This document shows positions 17,569 to 26,632 of a DNA stretch of 64,000 nucleotides, one piece after another. Numbering within the stretch: position 1 is the stretch's first letter; every line of letters begins with the position of its first letter. Origin of the DNA: Chloroflexota bacterium. GTDB lineage: Bacteria > Chloroflexota > Dehalococcoidia > JABGRK01. Where the stretch lies: assembly GCA_018648325.1 (NCBI GenBank), contig JABGRK010000011.1:21478-85477 (forward strand), given 5' to 3'. A program made the position numbers and the translations under genes. The notes beneath the pieces are model-generated. The model was given only the letters and a program-made list of their open reading frames with translations. It searched no databases and was not told the DNA's origin.

Positions 17569-18099
17569 ATGAAGTGGCAGCAATTAATTACGGATATCTA
17601 CATGCGCATAGCACGGGAGTATGAACAGGTGCTTGATGGCCTAACTATTGATGATCTCGATCATATTCCTGCTCCTGAGTGCAACAGTATTGGCTGGCTG
17701 GCATGGCATTTAACACGAAGCCAGGACAGGTGCAATCAGGCACTAACGCAGCAGGAACAGATCTGGATTAAGGACAAATGGCATGCCAGATTCAACCGTC
17801 CGGCAGATCCAACAGATTCTGGGTTTGGACACAGTTCAGACGATGTAGCCTTGTTTAAATCGCCGGAAGTCGAGGTGCTGATTGGTTATCACCGTGCCGT
17901 GACTGAGAGCTCAAAAAATTATGTACAAAATGAACTAACAGAATCCGAGTTAGACAGGGATCTCAACAATCCCAAACTTTCCAGAATGCCAATCGTAAGT
18001 ACTCGTCTGATAGCAGTCATAAACGATAACTTGCAGCATGTCGGGCAGATGGCTTATCTGCGTGGATTGTTAAAAGGGAAGGGCTGGCTGGGCAGGTAG
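17569..18099 (+). CDS. DinB-like four-helix metal-dependent protein
   Basis: About 176 residues from ATG 17569, which follows GGAGG; an in-frame ATG at 17548 lies before the ribosome site. It has the DinB-fold metal-site histidines: 'IGWLAWHLTRSQD' near residue 45 and 'NLQHVGQMAYLRGL' near the C-terminus, plus a His in the middle region. The DinB superfamily includes mycothiol- or bacillithiol-dependent transferases and hydrolases; the exact thiol and substrate are unknown. The downstream gene mobB is 67 bases away on the same strand. Confidence 0.85.
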   Translation: MKWQQLITDIYMRIAREYEQVLDGLTIDDLDHIPAPECNSIGWLAWHLTRSQDRCNQALTQQEQIWIKDKWHARFNRPADPTDSGFGHSSDDVALFKSPEVEVLIGYHRAVTESSKNYVQNELTESELDRDLNNPKLSRMPIVSTRLIAVINDNLQHVGQMAYLRGLLKGKGWLGR

Positions 18100-18166
18100 T
18101 TGCGTTAAGGGCAAGAACTGTTTAAGTTATATAGCAGACAAGTATAGGATTTATGGGGGCGTATAG

Positions 18167-18667
18167 ATGCTACCGCATGTTTGTATAGTTGGCAGGTCTG
18201 GCAGTGGTAAGACCACGTTAATACTGGAGCTTATACCGGAGTTTAAAAAACGTGGTTATCGGCTGGCCACCGTTAAACATACCCATCATGAAGTTGATAT
18301 GGATATACAGGGCAAGGATACCTGGCGTTATGCACAGGCCGGCAGTGATGCGGTGGTAATCAGCAGCGCAAATAATGTGGCCTATATTGAAAAAGCAGAC
18401 CATGACTATAGCCTTGAGGAAACACTGCAACTAATTACCGGTGATTTTGATTTCGTACTAGTTGAGGGATTCAAGTGGAGCAATGCTCCCAAGATTGCTG
18501 TGCACAGAGATGGACTTGTCGATGGCTTGATTTGCAAATCAGAGGATCTGATTGCCATTGCTTCCGATGAAGTATTGGATACGCCTTATCCGCAACGATT
18601 GCTGAGTGATGTAACAGGTATTGCGGATTTAATAGAGGCCAATATTAAGTCACAGCGATCTGTTTAA
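18167..18667 (+). CDS. mobB: Molybdopterin-guanine dinucleotide biosynthesis adaptor MobB
   Basis: P-loop GTPase of 166 residues, the usual MobB length. It shows 'VGRSGSGKTTL' (Walker A), 'LATVKHTHHEVDMD' with the His-rich switch, 'GKDTWRYAQAGSDAVVISS' and 'DFVLVEGFKWSNAPKI'. MobB assists MobA and delivers the bis-MGD cofactor to molybdo- or tungstoenzymes of the DMSO-reductase type. None of those enzymes is in the window. Confidence 0.92.
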   Translation: MLPHVCIVGRSGSGKTTLILELIPEFKKRGYRLATVKHTHHEVDMDIQGKDTWRYAQAGSDAVVISSANNVAYIEKADHDYSLEETLQLITGDFDFVLVEGFKWSNAPKIAVHRDGLVDGLICKSEDLIAIASDEVLDTPYPQRLLSDVTGIADLIEANIKSQRSV

Positions 18668-18673
18668 AGTATT

Positions 18674-19936
18674 CTACTTTTGTTCGGGCATGGGTAAATA
18701 AGTGATGTCCCGTCCGAATATCTTTGACCATACCCAATCACCTATAATCCGCATACGGTTGTATCTTCCGGGTGTTAGTGTGGAGTAAGCCGAAAGCCAA
18801 AGCAACCGGGCCGGTAATCCATATAGCCTTAAGCCATGATAACGGAATATGGCCTTTGAGGAACCTAAAGAGACGATTTCTGCATCCTGCGAATAATGGT
18901 AAGGTTTTTTACTTTTGCCCCGGATATCAGCCAGTATGTTGTGAGCAACTATCTTGGCCTGCCGCACTGCCGTATGTGCCCTTGGGGGCATAGGTTGATG
19001 CGTTTTGGGGTTTTCAAAGTTTGCACAGTCCCCAACGCCGTATACGCCGGGAAATCCATTAACCTCCAGGTTGTTATCAACGAAAACACGCCCTATGCTA
19101 TCAGTGTCAATATCCATTTCAGCAATTCGTGGATTGATGATCCCGCCGGCTACCCAGAGAAGCGTGTTTGCCGGTACAATTTCCTCTTCATTGAGTTCAA
19201 TGTGATTTTCCATACTACTGGTAACTCGTGAATTGAGCCTGACTTCAACCCCAGTATTCATGAGATGCTTCATCGAGTAGGCTCCAAGCTTGGGATTGAG
19301 TTCGGACATTATCTTATTGCTCGCCTCTACCAGCATGATCCTGATATTCTTGGGGTTTATCGATCTGTAGAATTTAACCAGGCTTACCCGAACGAAATCT
19401 CTTAGTTCAGCCACTAACTGTACACCAGTATAGCCGCCCCCGGCTACAACAAAGGTAAGTAGTTCCTGCTGTCGCTTTTGGTCTTTTTCCATACTGGCGC
19501 GCTCAAAGACATCTATGATATGGTTTCTGATTAATATGGCATCAAGTAGAGTTTTTAGAGTAAATACAAACTTTTCCCGGTGTTTTAAAGTCGACATGTC
19601 CGGAAAACTGCCGAGTGCCGGCACTAGATAGTCGTAGTCAAAGGTCCCTCTTGTGGTAATTACCTTACGGCCGCCAAGGTCTATTTTATCTACACTGGCT
19701 TGAACAAAGTTGAATCTGCTTCTACCCTGTAATTTCCTGATGGGGTAGGCAATGTGCCGGGGTTCGATTGATCCCATTGCGGCTTCGTGTAACAGTGGGG
19801 AGAATAAAGCGAAATTAGTATCACTTATCATGGTGATGTCCGGGTTTTCATTGCGCTTCAGTGAGCGAATCATGTGGCGCAGCGTATAAGTACCACCAAA
19901 TCCGCTGCCCAGTATCAATATCTTTTTCTTATTCAT
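18674..19936 (-). CDS. Type II NADH dehydrogenase (NDH-2), FAD-dependent
   Basis: Membrane-associated NADH:quinone oxidoreductase of 420 residues, the NDH-2 length. FAD-binding 'LILGSGFGGTYTLRHM' at the N-terminus, a second dinucleotide fold 'VVAGGGYTGVQLVAEL' near 165, and the FAD C-terminal motif 'YGVGDCANF' near 300, followed by the quinone-side 'HTAVRQAKIVAHNI'. The C-terminus is amphipathic and basic ('RMRIIGDWVWSKIFGRD'), suited to membrane attachment. It does not pump protons. It converges on mobB with only seven bases between stops and sits 25 bases downstream of the next flavoprotein. Confidence 0.93.
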   Translation of the reverse strand: MNKKKILILGSGFGGTYTLRHMIRSLKRNENPDITMISDTNFALFSPLLHEAAMGSIEPRHIAYPIRKLQGRSRFNFVQASVDKIDLGGRKVITTRGTFDYDYLVPALGSFPDMSTLKHREKFVFTLKTLLDAILIRNHIIDVFERASMEKDQKRQQELLTFVVAGGGYTGVQLVAELRDFVRVSLVKFYRSINPKNIRIMLVEASNKIMSELNPKLGAYSMKHLMNTGVEVRLNSRVTSSMENHIELNEEEIVPANTLLWVAGGIINPRIAEMDIDTDSIGRVFVDNNLEVNGFPGVYGVGDCANFENPKTHQPMPPRAHTAVRQAKIVAHNILADIRGKSKKPYHYSQDAEIVSLGSSKAIFRYHGLRLYGLPARLLWLSAYSTLTPGRYNRMRIIGDWVWSKIFGRDITYLPMPEQK

Positions 19937-19960
19937 TTGAAGCTTTCCGTTCCCAGTGCT

Positions 19961-21298
19961 CTATTTCCTGATTAGACTATACAGAGAATGCCTGAGTGTG
20001 GCAAATACACTCTTGATTAATGAGGTTATTCCTCTGGGGGACAACCAGCCTAACAAGATGAGTTTGTTTATTTCTTTATAGCTGTAGCTTCCGGCAAACA
20101 TTCCCATAGCAGCTTTGGTTGCGTGTTTTTTTGTCGCCTTATTGTTCTGTTCGCGCTTGACTAGTCGCTTTTGAGTTGAAAGAAACACGCGTGAATTCTT
20201 AACATAATCGTTTATGGAAAACAACGCGCGTCCGAACATGTTGTCCGAGTTAATGGAGTCGCAAAAGGGCTGGTAGTGGTGTTTAAAATCTTTGGCAGAT
20301 AGCCCATGCCGAACAGCGGTATATGCCGCCTGACGGCTTGTTAGTAGTGCAGAGCCTATCCCATCCTTATACAGTCTGGAAACTACAGAATCGCCGACAG
20401 CTATATATCCATCAGCATAGTAGTTGTGCGCCAGTCCAACTGATATCTTTGGTTTGCAGGCGCACGTACGCTCGTAATGCTCCGGGATTATGTTCCGTAC
20501 TGTTTCATAGTTTAGAAAGTCGGTAATTGAAACGGTTTGTTTATTGTTACTTAACACAGACACGTTTATGAATGGTCCTTTGGGCACCAGCGTACCAAAT
20601 ACTACCCGTGATTTGGGAATAAGGAAAACATGAACCCTTTTGTCCAACCATGACTCTACTTGCTGGGTTCCCACGTAAAGCTCACCTTGGCTCATCTTTA
20701 GTGTTTTGGGACGCACGTATTCAATCCCATTAACGGTAATATGTTTTGCATTTATACCTGTTGCCTGCACCACCAGATCATATTCCATGTCTGCACCTGC
20801 AACATTAACTTTGGGGCGATCACCTAAAGTGATGCTGGATACTTCATTCGTGTTAACGCTGACGCCACGCTTTTGCGCCTGATTAAGGAGCCAGTTATCA
20901 AAACTAACAGCATTTTCATATGAAGAGATGCGCGGTCCACCTCCCCGACAGATGCTGAAAATCTCCGAATATTTATCTGGATTAGTTACACTTATTGAGA
21001 TATCCGGATTGTGTATAGCGTAAGTCTCCACCTTGCTTTGGATTATTTGCTCAGGTATAAAAAGGTTCAGTTCTTTCAGGTTTCGAAGTAGTGGAGGAGA
21101 AAGAATTCCGGCGCATCCCTTACATCCTTCTGGACCCAGTTTATCGAAATTCCGATTCTGATAAATGGTAATTTCTGGTTGGATGCCATTTTTGTTGGCA
21201 TAGTGTATGAGGTATAGCGCAAAAAATGAGCCGGCAGGTCCCCCACCGATAACGGCAACCTTTGAGCTATTTCCCAGTTTATTGGTGTTTATATTCAT
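19961..21298 (-). CDS. Geranylgeranyl-reductase-like FAD oxidoreductase
   Basis: A 445-residue flavoprotein related to geranylgeranyl reductases and the FAD monooxygenase fold. It has 'KVAVIGGGPAGSFFALYL' and, near 300, 'YIAVGDSVVSRLYKDGIGSALLTSRQAA', the second FAD motif of the family. Near residue 55 is 'GCKGCAGILSP', a Cys-containing loop at the place where geranylgeranyl reductases carry a conserved Cys. The C-terminal ~100 residues are basic with hydrophobic patches ('HSLYSLIRK' end), so it may attach to the membrane. It could act on a polyprenyl lipid or quinone; the reaction is not proven. It lies between a heme protein and NDH-2 on the same strand. Confidence 0.8.
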   Translation of the reverse strand: MNINTNKLGNSSKVAVIGGGPAGSFFALYLIHYANKNGIQPEITIYQNRNFDKLGPEGCKGCAGILSPPLLRNLKELNLFIPEQIIQSKVETYAIHNPDISISVTNPDKYSEIFSICRGGGPRISSYENAVSFDNWLLNQAQKRGVSVNTNEVSSITLGDRPKVNVAGADMEYDLVVQATGINAKHITVNGIEYVRPKTLKMSQGELYVGTQQVESWLDKRVHVFLIPKSRVVFGTLVPKGPFINVSVLSNNKQTVSITDFLNYETVRNIIPEHYERTCACKPKISVGLAHNYYADGYIAVGDSVVSRLYKDGIGSALLTSRQAAYTAVRHGLSAKDFKHHYQPFCDSINSDNMFGRALFSINDYVKNSRVFLSTQKRLVKREQNNKATKKHATKAAMGMFAGSYSYKEINKLILLGWLSPRGITSLIKSVFATLRHSLYSLIRK

Positions 21299-21352
21299 TG
21301 TAATCTTATACCTGCCAAAAAGTATTTAGATTACCATTATAGGGATGGTGGG

Positions 21353-22492
21353 TTAGGGCCTGAAGTGGCAGAGTTCACAATCTTCAGTATAAGCAATGTC
21401 GCCTGTATCGGTAGGGACAGCACCGATTGATTCGTTTCCTATTTCGGTCTCCAGCGTTCCATGACATCTTGCGCATCCATCATGGCTCAAATTATTGATA
21501 TGGGTTTCCCAGGTAGCTTCCATTATGGGGAAAGTTGTTAAAACAGCAATATGCTTCAACTCTTCAATTGCTTTATCGATCTGGTCTGCTTTTTCTACGT
21601 AGATATCGGGATAGTTAGTTTCGTAGAAATTCCTTATTATTTCTACTTTAGTGTTAGCTTGTTCAATGTTTGCATTAATGGGGTCCAGGGCTGCAAGCCC
21701 TTTTTTGCTGATATATGGAAGACTGTTGTCTATCTGGCCTCCGGATAGTGCTTTGTCAATCAGGAATTCGGGCGAATTGAATACATGTGTGGACCTGTTA
21801 TGGCAGTCAATGCAGTCCATCTGTCGTTTGCCTGCTTTGATGAGTTCCGGTGTGAGCTCGTCTGCTTTGTCTGGATTGATAAACTCTTTTGTATCTCCAT
21901 CACTATCAACCACGCCTGCCCAGGCGATTTCCTGACGTTTGTCATCAAGTGGTAAATACCATAGCTCTGCTGCAATATGCCAGTGGATGCCACTGGCGAC
22001 CTCTGATTGTCCTCCCCCTACTTTGAAGCCCACAGCCTTTGTTGTTGGGGTATTTTTTCTATCCTCAAGGTGAGTCGTATAGTAACGGACCAGGTCACCG
22101 GAAAATCTCTCGGGTCGGTGGCATTGTTCGCAGGTATCTCTGGCAGGACGCAAATCTACAAGTGGAGTTGCAAAAGGCTTCTCATATGTGTGGAAAAGAG
22201 TAGAAAAAATTTGGGGAACACCGCTGATTTTAGATTTTACCAGGTAGGAAGCGCCTGAACCAATATGACATTCAGTGCAAGACACTTCGGAATGTGTGGA
22301 TTCTTTGTAAACGGTCCATTCGGGGTAGTGTTCTACATGGCATACCTGTCCGCAGAACTCGGGTGATTCCATATATTCCAAAAGATCATAAGTTCCAATG
22401 ACCAGCAGCATTATTGCTATGGCTCCGCTACCAAGTAGATAGAATAGTCGCTTTCGATGTAATCTCTCGTGTGCCTCTGGTGACTCAGTCAT
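21353..22492 (-). CDS. Membrane-anchored hexaheme cytochrome c, NapC/NirT-like
   Basis: A 379-residue multiheme cytochrome. One N-terminal transmembrane helix (about 17-38) is followed by six CxxCH heme sites: CGQVCH, CTECH, CEQCH, CIDCH, CARCH and CELCH. The region 'ESPEFCGQVCH...ESTHSEVSC' follows the NapC/NirT layout for quinol oxidation, while the three C-terminal hemes lie in a non-NapC extension. It should face outside and pass electrons between the quinone pool and an external acceptor or reductase. No cytochrome maturation genes or terminal reductase are adjacent. It is 54 bases upstream of the flavoprotein gene and in line with NDH-2. Confidence 0.9.
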   Translation of the reverse strand: MTESPEAHERLHRKRLFYLLGSGAIAIMLLVIGTYDLLEYMESPEFCGQVCHVEHYPEWTVYKESTHSEVSCTECHIGSGASYLVKSKISGVPQIFSTLFHTYEKPFATPLVDLRPARDTCEQCHRPERFSGDLVRYYTTHLEDRKNTPTTKAVGFKVGGGQSEVASGIHWHIAAELWYLPLDDKRQEIAWAGVVDSDGDTKEFINPDKADELTPELIKAGKRQMDCIDCHNRSTHVFNSPEFLIDKALSGGQIDNSLPYISKKGLAALDPINANIEQANTKVEIIRNFYETNYPDIYVEKADQIDKAIEELKHIAVLTTFPIMEATWETHINNLSHDGCARCHGTLETEIGNESIGAVPTDTGDIAYTEDCELCHFRP

Positions 22493-22657
22493 ATTACGCC
22501 TTAAAACGTTATTTATTTAGCTTTAGTTCCCACAACTGTTGAGTTCATTTTTTAAGTGATATTTCAGCTATTATAGCATGTGAGCAAAAAAGGCATTTTT
22601 CATATGAAACGGATTTTGATTATCAATATCAATTACCTAAAAGAATGGGGAATTACA

Positions 22658-23455
22658 CTATAATTTAATGGCAGTAATAAGTGTATATCCAACCACGCCT
22701 TTTTCAATCAATTCAATTCCGCGTTTGGTTAGCCGTTTAGCTTTATTTAAATCGAAGTCTTCCATATCCAGCTTGCCCAGTCCGGCAATAAGCTCTACTC
22801 CTAGCAGTTTCTTTCGTATATCATTAACCAGTGTGAGCAAAACGTTTGAATGATCTTGGACAACAAAGTTGCCAAAGCCCGCCTGTTTGAGGGTTGAAAC
22901 GTACTGCTCCGGCGCGCCTGCACCTGCAACGCACGATACCCATGTCAAGAGCGATTGCATATCTTCCGGCAGGGGTTCATTTATGGTTATATCGGTCATG
23001 CCGTATTTACCTTGTGGGCGCAACACCCGTGCTATTTCGGTTGCAGCCTTTACCTTATCGGGAAAGATGCAGAAGCTGCACTCGCTGATGACTGCATCGA
23101 AAGTACCATCATCAATGGGAAGCAATTCTGCATCACCCAACTTAAACGAGGTCGGAGCACTAACCTCTTTTGATTTAGCATTGGCTTTTGCATTAGCAAT
23201 GTTTTCTGTCCCGTAGTCCAAACCGGTTACTTGGCATCCGAACGACTCAGCTAGATGTATGGCGGAGGAACCCCTTCCGCAGGCAACATCGAGCACACGC
23301 TTGTTTTTTGACAACCCAAGCGTTTGACCCAGATGATGGGTCAGTTCCAGTCCGCCGGGATGCATTATATCTCCCAAAAGTAATTTGATAATATCGCTCT
23401 GGTAGAAATCAGCACAACACACTTTTATCTGATCTGAATTTAAGTCGTCATTCAT
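22658..23455 (-). CDS. Class I SAM-dependent methyltransferase, ArsM/UbiE-like
   Basis: A 265-residue Rossmann methyltransferase. Motif I is 'VLDVACGRGSSAIHLA', motif II 'VTGLDYG', a later acidic loop is 'GDAELLPIDDGTFDAVI', and 'RVLRPQGKYGMTDI' follows. The N-terminus 'VCCADFYQSD' and 'LLGDIMHPGG' sets it in a clade of arsenite-methyltransferase-like proteins, but the arsenic-binding Cys triad of true ArsM is not clearly present. It overlaps the upstream radical SAM gene by four bases (ATGA), so the two are translated together and may act on one substrate. Confidence 0.85.
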   Translation of the reverse strand: MNDDLNSDQIKVCCADFYQSDIIKLLLGDIMHPGGLELTHHLGQTLGLSKNKRVLDVACGRGSSAIHLAESFGCQVTGLDYGTENIANAKANAKSKEVSAPTSFKLGDAELLPIDDGTFDAVISECSFCIFPDKVKAATEIARVLRPQGKYGMTDITINEPLPEDMQSLLTWVSCVAGAGAPEQYVSTLKQAGFGNFVVQDHSNVLLTLVNDIRKKLLGVELIAGLGKLDMEDFDLNKAKRLTKRGIELIEKGVVGYTLITAIKL

Positions 23456-24861
23456 TTACGCTTCACCATTGATTGTTTCACCTGCTCCCTGTATGGCAGG
23501 TTGTTATAGGCGCAAAATGGAACTGCTCGGCCATCGGGCAATAGCTGATGTATGCAGCACTTCATCAGTCTTTTAATATCAAAGGTGTGTTCATCCATAA
23601 AACCATGCACGTGAATCCATATAAACGATCCCTTGGGGATAGATTCTGCCAGATTTGCCGGCAGGCTGACCCCGCAAGCTACGCATTCCAGGCTCTTGGC
23701 CATTTTATCGCTGCCTACTGCCAGAGACATGCTCCACAGGGCTTCAAGAGCCGGTTGTAGTTCTGCTGTAATATTAGGCGTGGAACGGTTGGTGATAAAG
23801 TCAAGATAATCGTCTATATCGATTATACGTGGAATCGGAATAACCTCTTTTTCGTCTACAAAAGCGATGGTGCTGGCTGAACAAACGGGATGAGGACAGG
23901 GCATTGGGATAAAATCGCTCGTTTTAAACAATCCATCGGTTTGCTTTTCTATCGAATCTATTACATCGGTGAGCGTAGCGCGATCCAGCGGGTTTTGTTC
24001 AACGGCGCAGCGCCCTACATAGGTTATAGGCTGGTAACAGACGCCCCGTACCGCCGGATGCTCCAAGCCGAAACGTAGTATGTCTCCAATTTCATCTTCA
24101 TTTATGCCACGCGCTATGCTGGCCACAAGCACAGCGTCCATCCCTGCCTCAGCTATGTTATCAAGCGCACGCTTTTTAACTGACAGCAACTCATGCCCGC
24201 GTATCTGCGCATAGGTTTTATCAGTCAATCCATCGAATTGCAGGTAGATAGCTGGTTTGTACTTGGCTAACTCCTTGACAAAATCAGGATCATCGGCAAT
24301 GCGCAATCCGTTAGTATTTAGCATTACATACTGAATATTCCTGTCTTTTACAGCCTTTATGATCTCAAATATTTGCGGGTGGATGGTTGGTTCACCACCG
24401 CTCAGTTGCAGTACCTCAGGTCTATCTTCGGTTTCCATTAAACGGTCAAGTATGTCCTCAACCTGTTTAACGCTCAGGTCGTAGTTTACGCCCGAATCGG
24501 CGAAGCATATCGGACAGGACAGGTTGCAACGATTGGTTATTTCAATAAGGCCTACGCAGGTATGCTGCTGGTGCTCGGAGCACAACCCGCAGTCATGAGG
24601 ACAACCCTTGTCAACATCAGTAGCAAAATCGTTGGGAAGTTGTCCCGGTTTGTTGTATTTCAGGGAGTTAACATAATAATCAACGTTGGTGGAGACTAAG
24701 GCCTCGTGCCATCCATGATCAGGGCAGTGCTTTCTCAGGTACACCTTGTTATCCCGCAGCAGTACTTGCGCATCAATCACTTTGCGGCACACAGGACAAA
24801 GACTGCGTGTTACTTCATAGAATATATGGTTGCGGGTAGCTTGTTTTTTGGAAATGGACAT
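23452..24861 (-). CDS. Radical SAM protein of the MJ0619/tetraether lipid synthase (Tes) type
   Basis: About 469 residues from ATG 24861 (AAGGA seven bases upstream); an ATG at 24906 is less likely. An N-terminal rubredoxin-like knuckle ('LCPVC...HCPDHGWHEA') is followed by 'CPHDCGLCSEHQQHTC', the radical SAM triad 'CNLSCPIC' preceded by 'IEITNR', then 'LSGGEPTIHPQ', 'MLNTNGLRIA', 'YLQFDGLTD' and 'VASIARGINEDEIGDI'. Near the end are 'CVACGVSLP', 'IHVHGF' and 'CCIH'. The extra Cys groups fit the auxiliary Fe-S clusters and rubredoxin-like iron known in archaeal Tes, which couples lipid chains. The bacterial substrate is unknown; it could also alkylate another prenyl or fatty lipid. Operonic with the methyltransferase. 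Confidence 0.82.
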   Translation of the reverse strand: MSISKKQATRNHIFYEVTRSLCPVCRKVIDAQVLLRDNKVYLRKHCPDHGWHEALVSTNVDYYVNSLKYNKPGQLPNDFATDVDKGCPHDCGLCSEHQQHTCVGLIEITNRCNLSCPICFADSGVNYDLSVKQVEDILDRLMETEDRPEVLQLSGGEPTIHPQIFEIIKAVKDRNIQYVMLNTNGLRIADDPDFVKELAKYKPAIYLQFDGLTDKTYAQIRGHELLSVKKRALDNIAEAGMDAVLVASIARGINEDEIGDILRFGLEHPAVRGVCYQPITYVGRCAVEQNPLDRATLTDVIDSIEKQTDGLFKTSDFIPMPCPHPVCSASTIAFVDEKEVIPIPRIIDIDDYLDFITNRSTPNITAELQPALEALWSMSLAVGSDKMAKSLECVACGVSLPANLAESIPKGSFIWIHVHGFMDEHTFDIKRLMKCCIHQLLPDGRAVPFCAYNNLPYREQVKQSMVKRK

Positions 24862-25139
24862 TATTGTTCCTTGAGTTTTTTCATTTGCAGCTTTCGCCTG
24901 AGGCATCTCTCAGACTGGTTAAAAGATTCAACTAGGATAAGTCATGCAATTACGCTAGTCAATAGCTACGCTGACTTTGGATAATTCAGATATGAGCCGA
25001 TAAGCTCATAAAAACGACTCTGTTGGTACCATTTTTCAGCTATACAATACGTTGCAAACTTACAGATAAACACATATACTAGGTCTGTTTATAAATATCA
25101 ATCGAGTTTAATATAATATAACGGTTTAAGAGGTTAGCT
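24862..25139. other. Intergenic region between divergent radical SAM and corrinoid operons
   Basis: The 278 bases hold a short perfect hairpin (TATGAGC and GCTCATA arms within 24991-25010) and, 23 bases before the methyltransferase start, TATAAT at 25112-25117 that could be the -10 box of the plus-strand operon. No -35 consensus is clear and no open frame of note is present. Confidence 0.5.
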
Positions 25140-25940
25140 ATGATAATAGTTGGAGAGAAAATAAACACCAGCCGTAAATCAATCGCCGCAGCTGTAGAAG
25201 CGCGTGATGCTGATTTCATCGTCAAAGTGGCCCGTGCACAGGTTGATGCTGGTGCTACGTATGTAGATGTAAACGCCGGAACACTGCTTGAGCAGGAGAC
25301 CGAAGTTCTGTGCTGGCTGGTTGAGACTGTGCAAGGTGCAATAGATATTTCACTGAGTCTGGATAGTCCTAACCCGGCAGCTTTGGCTGAGGCGATAAAG
25401 CTGCATAAGGGCGAGCCGATGATAAACTCCATCTCTTTGGAAAAGGATCGCCTGGACGCACTGCTGCCCATCGTTAGTTCCCGTCCGTGCAGTGTGGTGG
25501 CACTATGTATGGCCGAAACGTCTATGCCCACTACCACCGAAGATAGAGTCCAAGTTGGTTCCGAGCTTATCGATAAACTGACTGGCAGTGGTGTTGCGCT
25601 GGAAAAGATATATGTTGATCCGCTGGTGCAACCCGTATCAGTAGATACAAACATGGGTGTAGCCACGCTTGGCGCTATAGGTGAAATCATGCGTAAATAC
25701 GAAGGGGTTAATACCATCTGCGGTTTGTCCAACATTTCCTACGGTCTGCCGGAGCGCAAGCTGATCAATCGCAACTTTCTGGCGCTGGCCATAGCGCATG
25801 GGCTCAATGGAGCTATACTGGATCCTACCGACAACCTGATAATGGCAACCATGTATACGGTAGAAATGCTCATGGGCAAGGATGAGTATTGTGGTAACTA
25901 TATAGATGCCTATGGAAACGGCATTCTTAGCAAGCAGTAA
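25140..25940 (+). CDS. Methyl-H4folate:corrinoid protein methyltransferase (MtgA/AcsE type)
   Basis: A 266-residue TIM-barrel pterin-binding enzyme. It has 'IIVGEKINTSRKSI', 'ARAQVDAGATYVDVNAGT', 'SLDSPNPAALAEAI', 'PMINSISLE' and 'ICGLSNISYGLPERKLINRNFL', all hallmarks of the AcsE/MtgA/MtvA family. It moves a methyl group between a corrinoid protein and tetrahydrofolate. In this cluster the methyl probably flows from the MttB-type enzymes through the corrinoid protein onto H4folate. It heads the plus-strand operon and is followed 26 bases later by the corrinoid protein gene. Start ATG 25140 behind AAGAGG. Confidence 0.92.
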   Translation: MIIVGEKINTSRKSIAAAVEARDADFIVKVARAQVDAGATYVDVNAGTLLEQETEVLCWLVETVQGAIDISLSLDSPNPAALAEAIKLHKGEPMINSISLEKDRLDALLPIVSSRPCSVVALCMAETSMPTTTEDRVQVGSELIDKLTGSGVALEKIYVDPLVQPVSVDTNMGVATLGAIGEIMRKYEGVNTICGLSNISYGLPERKLINRNFLALAIAHGLNGAILDPTDNLIMATMYTVEMLMGKDEYCGNYIDAYGNGILSKQ

Positions 25941-25966
25941 TCTTTTTTAAAATAAGGGGGTTCCAA

Positions 25967-26605
25967 ATGAGTGACTATAAGGCTTTACAGGAAGCAGTTC
26001 TGAAGGGTGATATCAAGACAGCGCTTGAGCAAACACAAAAGGCTATTGACGCTAAGGATGTAGCCCGTGACGTATTGGACAACGGGCTCATTCCCGCCAT
26101 GGACGAGATGGGCGACAGATTTGCAAAAGGCGTTGCTTTTGTACCGCAGATGTTACGTGCTGCCAAGACAATGCAGGAGTGCGTCAAGCTGCTGCAGCCT
26201 CTGTTTGCTGAGGGAGATATAACCAGCAAGGGCAAGGTGCTTATCGGCACGGTCAAGGGTGATCTGCATGACATAGGTAAAAACCTGGTTGCTATGATGC
26301 TGGAGGGTGCCGGTTTTACTATCGTCGATATCGGAGTCGATGTTTCTCCCGACAAGTTCGTTGAAAAAGTTAAAGAGACTAACCCTGATATAGTAGGGAT
26401 GTCGGCACTACTGTCGACTACTATGCCCGCAATGCCTGAGACAATCGAGGCGCTAAAAACGGCTGGACTTCGTGATAACATCAAGATCATGATCGGCGGA
26501 GCGCCTGTTACCGAGAAGTACGCTACCCAGATAGAGGCCGATTCATATGCATCGGACGCTGGCTCGGCGGTGGCCAAGGCCAAGGAACTGCTGGGTATTT
26601 CATAA
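25967..26605 (+). CDS. Methyltransferase corrinoid protein (MttC/MtbC-like)
   Basis: A 212-residue B12-binding protein. The N-terminal helical cap (to about 90) has 'NGLIPAMDEMGDRFAKG...VPQMLRAAKTM', and the Rossmann B12 domain has 'VKGDLHDIGKNLVAMMLEGAG', i.e. DxHxxG with the cobalt-ligating His near 106, then 'MSALLSTTMPAM' and 'IMIGGAPVT'. It carries the methyl between MttB-type enzymes and the folate methyltransferase. AAGGGGG lies just upstream. It sits between them in gene order, so it is their natural partner. Confidence 0.95.
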   Translation: MSDYKALQEAVLKGDIKTALEQTQKAIDAKDVARDVLDNGLIPAMDEMGDRFAKGVAFVPQMLRAAKTMQECVKLLQPLFAEGDITSKGKVLIGTVKGDLHDIGKNLVAMMLEGAGFTIVDIGVDVSPDKFVEKVKETNPDIVGMSALLSTTMPAMPETIEALKTAGLRDNIKIMIGGAPVTEKYATQIEADSYASDAGSAVAKAKELLGIS

Positions 26606-26632
26606 AAATATCGCCTTTTAAAGGAGTGTGCC

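Noticed and set aside
24991..25010. Terminator between the radical SAM and corrinoid operons
   Set aside because: The hairpin is perfect but short, has no T-run on either strand, and lies between divergent starts, where a terminator is not expected.
25079..25735. A 218-codon open frame on the minus strand
   Set aside because: It is antisense to the strongly supported methyl-H4folate methyltransferase and its translation is Ser/Thr-rich without a family pattern.
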